A stretch of 61,222 bases of DNA from Clostridiales bacterium (lineage in GTDB: Bacteria; Bacillota; Clostridia; Christensenellales; Borkfalkiaceae), in contig SVIX01000005.1 of the NCBI GenBank assembly GCA_015069285.1, positions 1 through 61,222 on the forward strand, read 5' to 3'. Shown piece after piece: positions 23,901 to 32,032 of the stretch; position 1 is the first letter of the stretch; the number at the start of each line of letters is the position of its first letter. Position numbers and translations under genes: made by a program. Below the pieces are notes generated by a model. That model was not told where the DNA came from. It searched no databases and was given only the letters and a program-made list of their open reading frames with translations.

Positions 23901-26900
23901 GTACGACTACCGTATCCAATCCTTTTACGTCCTCAAACGTACCTTCGTAGCCGTTGCTCGTCGTATAGTATCCCATGATCACGATACCGAGGTTTGCGGG
24001 AATAACGAGCATCTTTCTTTCCTCGCCGTTTTCCGTATACGTTTCGCTATACCCTACGCCTTTATAATCGTAGAAATAATAGCTGGTCAACGTATATTCT
24101 TCTTCGATATTGATAAGGAAATTACCAATCAAACCGTTGGAAGGCGAAGAGATTAGAATATCTACGACGCCGGGCTTTTTACAAATAACGCGCGCCGACG
24201 ATGCGTTAGAACTAACGATTTCCGCCAATTCAGGGTCGGAAGTTTGCCAAGTCAAATCGGGGATACTCGTGATATACCAAGGCGAGAATTTAGGATATAA
24301 ATCCAATTCCGAACCACATTCCACCGAAGCACCGCCCGTCGATACGTTACGGGTCACTTCCTTTGTGCGGTTGTAATAAGAACCAACCGTAATTCTTTCA
24401 ATAAAGGTATTCAGCGCGTCGCCTTGTACCGTAACGGTAAAGGTTACGTCGTTTTTCGCGTCAACGTTATTAGAAGGTCTTGCCGTAACCGTCGTAGAAC
24501 CTGCGCCTACTGCGTAGAGCACGCCGTTTTCTACCTTCACTACGTTTTCGTTCGCCGAAGTAAACCAAACGTCAAAAATCATCGGGTCTTGATGATAACG
24601 CTTAAAGGTTTTCGGCGTAATTTTACCCGTTCTGCTATTAAACGAGAACGTTTCTTCTATCCCGCACTTGGGACAAACGAAATGTTTCGTTGCGGGTTGC
24701 ACGTAAGAATTACCGTTCTTTACGACGGGCTCGGCGATAACGTTTTGGAATAACGTATACGGTGCGTACGTCGCGTTTGCGTCGTCTTCCGTTTTTTGTT
24801 TCACCGTACCCGTTTCCGCGTCGTAATAATAATCGCCTTTTTGATAGGTATATCCGTTGACTTCGTCAAACGCAAACTGACATTCTACGCCGTGCGCGTC
24901 CAAATGCGAACAGATATATCCCGTATAGCCTATCATATCCACGGAGAATTTCGCTTTGATTTTTTCGTCTTGGCTTGCAACGTAGCCCGTTCCGTCCGTC
25001 AAATCCAACGCTTCTCCGGGTTGAAGGACGACGTTACCGTTCGCAAGCGATGTCGTCACTTCTTGATTGTTGGAATCTTTATACGTATAGTTGAACGTAA
25101 TTTCGTCCACGCGCGTTTTGTTAAGCGCCACGAGATACGCCGAAGCGTTTAATGCGTAATCGTCCACACGAACGCCCAACGTATTTTTATAATCGCCCGG
25201 CAAGTTTTCAATGCTCTCGATGTAATCGGTAACGTTAATGGAAACCTTGGACGTGCCGTTGAATACGCTGTCTTTAATGGGAACGGGATAGGTCGTTACG
25301 AAATCGGCTTCCGTTTCGGATAAAGGTAAAAAGAGTTGCACGCTTTGCGGGTAATGGTTATCAAACACTTCCAAATCAAGATAAACTTTACGAGTGCCGT
25401 CCTTATTGTCTTCGTATCTAAACGTGCTGTTTTGAATCAACGGCGCTTGATAGTCCACGTAAAGCTCGAATTCTCTCGTTTCCGTTTTCTCGGACTCGTA
25501 ATCGTGACGCGCCGTCATAATAATCTTATAACGCTCGTTGTTCATCAATCCGAGTTCTTCCGACGTTAATTCTAATTCTATAACCGAAGGACCCGTATTA
25601 TGCGATTTTCTTACGTTATATTCCGTTTGGTCGAAAATGACCTCTCCCGTCACCGCGTTCTCGATACGGATATCCATTTCGCCAACGGGGCGGAGCATAC
25701 CCATATACATTGCGTATAATCCGTAAATACCGTATTCGCCATTCCCTACGGAAATTTTATCCACGGAAGATACCACGCCCGAGTCTGCGTCGTTCGGGGT
25801 TCTGTATAAATATTGACCTAACGGCAAGTAGTATTCTTTATAATCCTTATACGCGTAGCCGATAGCAATCGATTCGTAAACCGCGGCAACGACCTTGTCT
25901 TCTTCTTTAATGGAAGAATCGTAATGGTCTTTACTAACTTCATACGCGCTCTTATCGAACGCAGGCGCGTCTTCCCATTCCCCGTAGAAGGCAAGGTAAG
26001 GAATAGACAAATCTACGCCGTCGTTCATATCTTCTAACGTGATAAATCCTTCCACGTACATACCGTTTTCGAAGTTTTCGTTCAAATACGCTTTTTCTTC
26101 CGCGCTCAACGAAATGGTTACGGTAATTTCCGCGTCCGCGCCACCCGCAAGGGTAACCGTTTGCGTTTTTTGCCCGTTTACAAGGAAGGTTCTTTGCCCT
26201 TTATCGAGCAAATACGCTTTTTCTTCTACCGTAATATTATCGATAGAAACGCTTTCCGTCATAGCAATCGCGTCTAATTTATAGGTTTTTTCAGCGTCCG
26301 ACGTGTTTTTCACGTGGAAGGACATTTGATATACACCCGTTTTCAACGCGTCGTCGCCAAGTTCCAATTTGGTTTTCGGGCTATTTTCGACGTACAAATA
26401 CGCGTCGGTACTGATAGCTTTGCCGATATCGCCAAGCCCTGCGCCTTGCTTTCTTACTGCGTAAGGCAACCCGTTTTCATCGTAAACAATCGTTGCCGTA
26501 CTCATCAAAAGCTGATTAACGCGATTTGCAAGCGCAATACCCGTCAAACCGTACGTTTGCGAAACGTGTTGACGCAAAAGAGTAACCGCACCCGCCATAT
26601 TGGGCGACGCCATACTCGTACCGCTATATTGTGCGTAACCACCTACGACTGCGGAAGTAATCTCACCGCCGTGCGCCGTAATTTCCGGTTTAATTTTTAA
26701 GTCGTTCGAAGGTCCCCACGAAGAGAAGTCGGACATAAAAGGTCCTGCTTTATAGTCTTCGTTCAAGGAAATCGTACCCGTGCCGTTTTGCACGAATTTT
26801 TGTCCGATGGACGCCGAAACCGTACAGGTGGGAATTTTCTTACCCGTACCGAGCGACGCAGAAATCTTACCGGACATATTGTTATAGATAATACAAGCAA

Positions 26901-28542
26901 CCGCGCCTGCATCAAACGCGTTCTTTTGCTTTTCTTCAAAGGAAATATCGCCACGGCTAACGACGGCAACGCAATTTCCTTTTTTCAATTCCGTCTTAAC
27001 CGCGTTGGTATAGTTACCAGGTCTACCGTAACCGGGAACGACCACATAGCGTAATTCTTTCGTCGACGCGCCGTTCAAAAGCTCTTCAACGAACTTGCCT
27101 TGTTGACCGGACGCCGAAGAAGATTCGTTGAAATAAACCGCCGTACCGTCGTCAAGCAACATATACGAAGATTTTTGTCCGGAAATGGAGGCTACGGACA
27201 ACGCGCTAAAGTACGTGGAGGGCGAACCTACCGTCGCGCTGTCGGGGTTGGAAGTAAGGTTAGTAGAACCGTACGCACCGCCCATAGCGGAGCTTGCTTC
27301 GTTACCAGCCGCAACGACGAGGTTGACGCCTGCGGCGTATACTTTATCGTACACCGCGTTCGCCGCGTCGCCGTCTTCTTCACGGGAGAAACCGCAAGAC
27401 ATACCGAGCGACATATTAATTACGTCCGCGCCTACGAGAACGGAGTCTGCAACCGCGGCTAAAATATCGTCCATATCCGCGCCACGCGCCGTATCTTTAT
27501 CGGAGAACACTTTGCCAATCATAAGTTGTGCGTTAGGCGCAACGCCGATAAATTTCTCGCCGTTTTTAAACGCCTTGTCGTCTTCTTCCGTTACGGAATC
27601 GTCTTGACCTGCAATAATACCTGCAACGTGGACCCCGTGTGAATTTGCTATTGCGAACACGTCCGAATCCCCGTCTGCGTAGTCGTACGCAAAAGGAACT
27701 TTCGCGTTATAATACACGTCTTCCGCCGTCGTCTTGTTATCGCCACGATAACCGCTTGCCGCCAAACGGGGGAATACTTCTTGTACATCCTCTAAAACGA
27801 GTTTTTCTTCCTGAGGCATCGTTTGGAATGCGTTGTGCGCAATATCAAAACCCGTATCGAGTACGGAAACGAGCATTCCGTCACCCTTATACGAAACGTC
27901 TGAAGAATCGTAAATACCCGTGCCGTAAACGTCTACGACGTTAATCGTAGGCTCTACGGTAGGTTGAGCGTATACTTCCGAAAGAATAATATTCTTTACC
28001 CCGTTCATTTTTTCGATTTTTGCAACGTCTTCCGTTTTAACGACTAACGATACGGCGTTCAAAATGGACGTATACGTATGACGGGCTTCGTACGTCAACG
28101 ACGATTTATTCAACGTTCTGAAAAAGTCGCTTTGCTCCGTTTCCAACGTATGCGCATAGGATAAGCCTTCGTTAGCGTTCGCGTAATCGGAAAATTCAGA
28201 ATATTTTGATTGCAACGACGCGCTTTCTAAATACAAATCAAGTTGCGACTTGGATTCAAATTCGACGATAATTCTACGCGTGCCGTTGGCGTTTTGATTC
28301 AAATTGTTTAACGCCGTCACCAAATTGTCGTTAAAAAATTGGGTATTATCGAGCGACGCGGTAAAATCGTCGGATAATCTCGTAAGATTATTCTTTGCCG
28401 TTACCGTGGGGAATTCGCCCAACCCTACGTTTGCTTGATGATTGACAGGAATTTGAATTGCAACGGACGCGCTTAAAAGCGACGCCATAAAAAGCGACAA
28501 CGACGCAACTGCAATTTTCTTAGTCTTGTGTTTCAATTTCAT
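20914..28542 (-). CDS. Giant S8 subtilisin-like serine protease with PA, Ig-like and C-terminal LRR domains
   Basis: 2542 residues with a signal peptide (SLFMASLLSASVA) but no lipobox Cys, LPXTG or SLH domain. All three catalytic residues are visible: Asp near 228 (SVLDTGFD), His near 302 (NSHGVHVAG), Ser near 640 (YSGTSMASPNMAG). A PA-type insert (NCVAVVSRGDISFEEKQ) lies between His and Ser, so the layout is that of C5a-peptidase/lactocepin-type surface proteases. Beta-sandwich domains follow, a Big_2-type Ig domain near 1350-1420 (NVVKVENGVLYAVGAGSTTV), and a CPKC-containing insert. BspA-type LRRs cover about 1560-2390. The helical tail has no anchor. AGGAGG ends only 1 nt before the ATG, so the in-frame TTG at codon 3 may be the true start. 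Degrades proteins outside the cell. Confidence 0.93.
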   Translation of the reverse strand: MKLKHKTKKIAVASLSLFMASLLSASVAIQIPVNHQANVGLGEFPTVTAKNNLTRLSDDFTASLDNTQFFNDNLVTALNNLNQNANGTRRIIVEFESKSQLDLYLESASLQSKYSEFSDYANANEGLSYAHTLETEQSDFFRTLNKSSLTYEARHTYTSILNAVSLVVKTEDVAKIEKMNGVKNIILSEVYAQPTVEPTINVVDVYGTGIYDSSDVSYKGDGMLVSVLDTGFDIAHNAFQTMPQEEKLVLEDVQEVFPRLAASGYRGDNKTTAEDVYYNAKVPFAYDYADGDSDVFAIANSHGVHVAGIIAGQDDSVTEEDDKAFKNGEKFIGVAPNAQLMIGKVFSDKDTARGADMDDILAAVADSVLVGADVINMSLGMSCGFSREEDGDAANAVYDKVYAAGVNLVVAAGNEASSAMGGAYGSTNLTSNPDSATVGSPSTYFSALSVASISGQKSSYMLLDDGTAVYFNESSSASGQQGKFVEELLNGASTKELRYVVVPGYGRPGNYTNAVKTELKKGNCVAVVSRGDISFEEKQKNAFDAGAVACIIYNNMSGKISASLGTGKKIPTCTVSASIGQKFVQNGTGTISLNEDYKAGPFMSDFSSWGPSNDLKIKPEITAHGGEITSAVVGGYAQYSGTSMASPNMAGAVTLLRQHVSQTYGLTGIALANRVNQLLMSTATIVYDENGLPYAVRKQGAGLGDIGKAISTDAYLYVENSPKTKLELGDDALKTGVYQMSFHVKNTSDAEKTYKLDAIAMTESVSIDNITVEEKAYLLDKGQRTFLVNGQKTQTVTLAGGADAEITVTISLSAEEKAYLNENFENGMYVEGFITLEDMNDGVDLSIPYLAFYGEWEDAPAFDKSAYEVSKDHYDSSIKEEDKVVAAVYESIAIGYAYKDYKEYYLPLGQYLYRTPNDADSGVVSSVDKISVGNGEYGIYGLYAMYMGMLRPVGEMDIRIENAVTGEVIFDQTEYNVRKSHNTGPSVIELELTSEELGLMNNERYKIIMTARHDYESEKTETREFELYVDYQAPLIQNSTFRYEDNKDGTRKVYLDLEVFDNHYPQSVQLFLPLSETEADFVTTYPVPIKDSVFNGTSKVSINVTDYIESIENLPGDYKNTLGVRVDDYALNASAYLVALNKTRVDEITFNYTYKDSNNQEVTTSLANGNVVLQPGEALDLTDGTGYVASQDEKIKAKFSVDMIGYTGYICSHLDAHGVECQFAFDEVNGYTYQKGDYYYDAETGTVKQKTEDDANATYAPYTLFQNVIAEPVVKNGNSYVQPATKHFVCPKCGIEETFSFNSRTGKITPKTFKRYHQDPMIFDVWFTSANENVVKVENGVLYAVGAGSTTVTARPSNNVDAKNDVTFTVTVQGDALNTFIERITVGSYYNRTKEVTRNVSTGGASVECGSELDLYPKFSPWYITSIPDLTWQTSDPELAEIVSSNASSARVICKKPGVVDILISSPSNGLIGNFLINIEEEYTLTSYYFYDYKGVGYSETYTENGEERKMLVIPANLGIVIMGYYTTSNGYEGTFEDVKGLDTVVVPQGVTSIGANCFSGTSIRRIYLPSSIEQISSYAFEGTPLEEVYWYDAGEDSKSGIEYDADNNTYNWDVFYANVSEKSTAKRIVLSYGAFDGCYKLDTFDFSRVTAAFSYAMYGCSKLTSADLTNLRYAESSVFGGCTALTSVSLNKDTVLANNVFANTGLTTVDYYGSTVVKGLFSNAKKLEKVIFHNDVTSIGENAFSGCTALTEVEFKGSCQTIGKNAFSGCSSLVSFDMPKGVTEIGELAFNRCTNLTTISVHSDSNIQKVGNNVFAYCNALKTVTLNGESEVYNTATSGGYTMLTNKNGTRIILAPTNYPHTNGNVFTVPSNMTEIAEYSYANNSSLNGKEVIIPEGVTKIGYGAFRNAKITKVVIPSTVTEIDEYAFADCTSLQTVVFLCDLTEISPYTFYNCTKLTNVQLPASLESVGAYAFKNTDIRTVTIGENVRVIGMEAFGDCASLAEVRFAEQSVLHTISTAAFVGCASLKEVVMPDTVEVLEGYAFVGCSALESVYVSANLKEMGNYVFSADPALKSFEMGDGAKVLGDYAFFTPIDENRLDKGFYYQNALKNVTIPQSVEKIGKFAFAGNTVLKVINLSGVKEISDYAFHYATALHTVTVTDAIERVGLNAFIGSSLRTMKVEFIEYIGDQAFLGTDIGSGQNFFNLTNAIEIGAGAFYNCKNISFIRMPNVEKVGDMAFYMESTQNVNYVEFGNKLVSLGGAVFVNSSLQTITLPASLKEINAPAFAACMNLRKIEVNAKNKVFFVDEEYGGLYKRLENGSYELVAVPNGLSDYQEINDDYTKLKPFKILDGTSRIATWAMGHCQLIHAVEIPASVKTIGAYAFFNLGYMVLVQNQELAQTSRTPYAKFIFKGLQAPALESDYIEESTALDKMYINFVYNMGYLMSDMIIPVNAKGFESLLYQFCFMEKTYSEELIEEDTQKLLDWLTALDVNALTSADKEIVAQMNMIYFMMSETQKAFIPEECKTKLDEAVNKMSALQA

Positions 28543-28596
28543 GCCTCCTACTTACTCTTCTGACCGCAACGCTTAAGGTTACGGATTCTTCCTTTT

Positions 28597-28628
28597 ACCG
28601 AGTTTGACGAGAATACGTCAAACTCGGT
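28597..28628. terminator. Hairpin between the Ig-like lipoprotein and protease genes
   Basis: Perfect 13-bp stem: ACCGAGTTTGACG (28597-28609) with CGTCAAACTCGGT (28616-28628), 6-nt loop. On the minus (transcribed) strand it is followed by AAAAGGAA rather than U. On the plus strand CGTTTTATTCTTTT follows. It begins 12 nt after the stop codon. Confidence 0.6.
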
Positions 28629-28640
28629 CGTTTTATTCTT

Positions 28641-31600
28641 TTATTCCGCGGGGGTGTACTCAACGTTTAACCCTGCGTCTTTACATTTTTGCAAATAATA
28701 CGTATACGTTTCCCCGAAATACGAATGGAATTTTTCTACGTCTGCTCCGCTTGCGTCTTTCTCAAGGTAGTAATAATCTTCCAAAAGATTCTGCAACATC
28801 TCGTCAAGCATAGACAAGTAGCTGTTTCCGTCTTCGTCTTCCATATCAGGATATTTTTGATAGAACGTATAGATATATTCCAAGTTCATCAAATCGCCCA
28901 CAACGATTTGCGCATCCGAACTCAAGCCTTGCTCTTTCGCGAACCGTACCATAGAATTACGATACATACCGTATTGGTCCAACGCCGAAATATAATGTTG
29001 TTGGTCTACGGAAAGCGTACGATACGTACTAAGCACTTTCATTACTTGGTCTACGTCGTCATAGAAAATATGATTAACGTCCGAAGAACCTACCGTGTTC
29101 CAATTTACGAAAGTATAATATAAGTAATGCGCATCCGTAAGGAACTCTTTCAACGTAACGCCGTTTTCGTTTTCGGTGTTGATATCGTTATAATAATCCA
29201 ACAACAACGTATCCGCCGTGAATAAACTATTTCTCAAAAGTGCCATATACTCTTCACGGATATAATACATCAAGAAATCCGCCGTACCGCCAAGCGTTAC
29301 GGGAGCTCCGCCCGGTATTACCATATCTTTCGTTTTAATATCGAAACAGTATGCCTTCATGACGCTTTCTTCGCCCGATTGCAAAATTTTGTTAGCGATC
29401 ATCTCTGCTTTTTCATAGGCAGACAACACGCTCAAAACGATGGTGGTTCTTTGGTTTTGTTGGAAGTTCTTATTCAATTCTATCGTGAAATACGCTTCCG
29501 TGAGTATCGTATACAATTCATCGAATTCGTCTTCCCATTCACCCAAATCTTCGATAACGGGATTTTCAAGGTCGGCAAATTTTACGGTTGCCAATTCGTA
29601 ATACGGGTCGTATACGTAACCCATTTTATTTAAGAATACTTGTTTATCCGCCTCGTCGACCGCGTCGAGATAATCGGCTACCGTTTGCATACCTTGGGTA
29701 AATTCTTGCATTACGTAGGGCGTCAAACCGGTATTTGCTAAACTTTCCGCCGCGAGCATAAATTGTCTGAACGCGTCGTGCGTCGATTCGGGTAATACGC
29801 TTCTATAATATTTATACACGAAAAATACGAAACCGTTATAACTCGTTTCACTATCGTCCCAAACTTTCGCAGGGAAACGGCTACCGCCCTGCAAAGGCGC
29901 GTAGAACGGGTTCAACATGTGCATAAATTTCACTTGTTGTATAGGCGATAACATAAAATACGCTTCAAGCATATTCTCTACTGCTCTTGCGAAATCTTCC
30001 GTTTCGTAATACGCTTCACCGCCTACCATTGCGCTATCCATAACCGAAAGAAGTTGCGCCCAAAGATTTTCAAATTCGGGTACGTTTACGTATGCGTTAA
30101 AATGATACAAATACCCCATTGTCGTACGACGGAATAAGTTAAACAATCCATCAAAGGAATACAAGACGAATCCGTTTTGTCCGTCGCTAATCAAATAGTC
30201 AAACTTCAAGCGGTTATACAAATCTTTTTCCATTTCGCTTCCGTTTTGTAAAATATCCGCTTGTAACTTCAATGCTTTTTCGTAGTTATATAAGAAGTCT
30301 TCCGATTTATATTGATAACCGTTAATCATATATTCCGCTTGCGTCTTAGCGTTGTAAAGATATGTATACAACGTTTCCAATTTACCGGGCAAACGGAAAT
30401 CTTTAAACGCGCTAATCTTCGAAAGGCTTACGTTGTTATCGTCGTCAAGCACTTCTTCATCGTAATAATAATCGTAAAGAATTTCAAATAAATCGTTTTT
30501 TTCTCTCCATCTGGACGCCAATGCGTACAGGTTTCTAAAACGGACGTGCGTGTACTCCGTTTCACGCAAAATTACCCACGTCGCTTCGATTTGCGTTTTA
30601 TACGTCGTCTTCAACGCGTCGCTCGTCCAATCCTTAGGAACGTCTTTAAGCGATTCGTACAATTCAATCATCAACCCAAGTTGACCTGCGAATTCGTCCA
30701 TCGTTTCCGTGGAATATACCGCGCTCAAAATATCGGCAATCGTAAGGTCTTCCTCGTCGTCTTCAACGGCAGGAACAATCACCGTATCAGCAAAATCCGT
30801 TTCCAACTTCTTTAAAACGAGCGAATCTTCATAAATAACGGGATTCTTTGCTTTTAAATTGGTATAGACGACTTTCGTCTTTTCGAAATCCGCACAATCC
30901 CAATACAATCCGCCGTCTTTTAAGTAGAATGCGTCTTTATACGATTCAAACGCTTGTTTCCATACGCCAAGACCGTAGGTTGCCGCTACTTTAGCGACCG
31001 CTTGAATTTCCGCTTCCGTAATATCCGTTTTCTCGTCGTCGCTCATTTCGAAATAGACTTCCATCGCCTCCAAAGCGTTTTTGCCCATTTCCGCCGTGCA
31101 ACCCGCGGGCGCTTGTTCGTCCGTGAATTTCAAATCTTTCATCTCTTCTGCGCGAAGTTTGATTAAAGACAAATCGCTGAAACGGATTTGAATATCGTAC
31201 GACTTTTCATTGCCAAGATATTCTACCGTCAAAGTTTGCGTCAAAGGTGTTTCACGGTGCGCAAGGGTCGCCTGCGCTAAATCGAATCCACGCACCATAT
31301 CCGTCGTTAAAACTTGATAACGAACGAGCGTTCCGTCGGCGTTTTTCAAAGAAATATATCCGCCCGAAACGTCCAACGCCGTTTCGTGGTTATCGTATTC
31401 TTTTTTGTTCGGGGCTTTAAATTCCACCGTAGTTACGTCGTGAACGGAAACGTTGAACGTACCGCTATACGAAACGGAGTCCTTTTCATAAACCACCGTT
31501 ACGGGCAAAGAAGAATTTGCGCTCTCCGAAGAAAAGCCCGACAGCGTAACCGTTTCGTCGTTCATAGGTACTGTAAAATTCGTACCGTCGTCATTGGTAA

Positions 31601-31988
31601 TAACAAGTTCGCCCTTATCATAATTGAACGGCTCGCCTACGAAATACGCGGATTCGAATTTATCCACGGCAATACGAGGTACGACGTTAATTTTAATCGT
31701 CGTCGTTTTTTCTTCGTAGGTAATGGTTAAAATCTGTTCGCCCAATTTATTTTTATCGTAACCGGATACGACGACGGAAGGGTCGTTGAGTGGAATTTCA
31801 ACGAGTTCGCCTTTAATTTCAGCCGTCAGTTTACCCGTAGCCAAATTTAAATCGCTACCTTCCACGTAGACTAATTGTGGCATATCTTTTTTGAGTACGT
31901 CAATTTGTTCGACTTTTTTACAGCCGACGAAGGCGCATGCAAAAAGCGTCATACTTGCCAACACAATAAGAAGTTTCTTCAATTTCAT
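28641..31988 (-). CDS. Large lipoprotein with N-terminal Ig-like domains, function unknown
   Basis: 1115 residues; lipobox FVG-C (Cys23). Residues about 35-270 contain two or three bacterial Ig-like units (VVVSGYDKNKLGEQILTITY; VTLSGFSSESANSSLPVTVV; SYDIQIRFSDLSLIKLR). The other ~840 residues are mainly helical with many Tyr and acidic residues (YDYYYDEEVLDDDN; FWLP-type segments absent) and match no family I know. It has no LRR or protease motif. It is encoded between the LRR lipoprotein (44 bp) and the giant protease (98 bp), so a structural or scaffold role in the same surface complex is possible. TAAAGGAGTTAGG is the ribosome site. Confidence 0.75.
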   Translation of the reverse strand: MKLKKLLIVLASMTLFACAFVGCKKVEQIDVLKKDMPQLVYVEGSDLNLATGKLTAEIKGELVEIPLNDPSVVVSGYDKNKLGEQILTITYEEKTTTIKINVVPRIAVDKFESAYFVGEPFNYDKGELVITNDDGTNFTVPMNDETVTLSGFSSESANSSLPVTVVYEKDSVSYSGTFNVSVHDVTTVEFKAPNKKEYDNHETALDVSGGYISLKNADGTLVRYQVLTTDMVRGFDLAQATLAHRETPLTQTLTVEYLGNEKSYDIQIRFSDLSLIKLRAEEMKDLKFTDEQAPAGCTAEMGKNALEAMEVYFEMSDDEKTDITEAEIQAVAKVAATYGLGVWKQAFESYKDAFYLKDGGLYWDCADFEKTKVVYTNLKAKNPVIYEDSLVLKKLETDFADTVIVPAVEDDEEDLTIADILSAVYSTETMDEFAGQLGLMIELYESLKDVPKDWTSDALKTTYKTQIEATWVILRETEYTHVRFRNLYALASRWREKNDLFEILYDYYYDEEVLDDDNNVSLSKISAFKDFRLPGKLETLYTYLYNAKTQAEYMINGYQYKSEDFLYNYEKALKLQADILQNGSEMEKDLYNRLKFDYLISDGQNGFVLYSFDGLFNLFRRTTMGYLYHFNAYVNVPEFENLWAQLLSVMDSAMVGGEAYYETEDFARAVENMLEAYFMLSPIQQVKFMHMLNPFYAPLQGGSRFPAKVWDDSETSYNGFVFFVYKYYRSVLPESTHDAFRQFMLAAESLANTGLTPYVMQEFTQGMQTVADYLDAVDEADKQVFLNKMGYVYDPYYELATVKFADLENPVIEDLGEWEDEFDELYTILTEAYFTIELNKNFQQNQRTTIVLSVLSAYEKAEMIANKILQSGEESVMKAYCFDIKTKDMVIPGGAPVTLGGTADFLMYYIREEYMALLRNSLFTADTLLLDYYNDINTENENGVTLKEFLTDAHYLYYTFVNWNTVGSSDVNHIFYDDVDQVMKVLSTYRTLSVDQQHYISALDQYGMYRNSMVRFAKEQGLSSDAQIVVGDLMNLEYIYTFYQKYPDMEDEDGNSYLSMLDEMLQNLLEDYYYLEKDASGADVEKFHSYFGETYTYYLQKCKDAGLNVEYTPAE

Positions 31989-32032
31989 TCTTCCTAACTC
32001 CTTTAATGGATTTTTATTGCCCTATTTATAAA

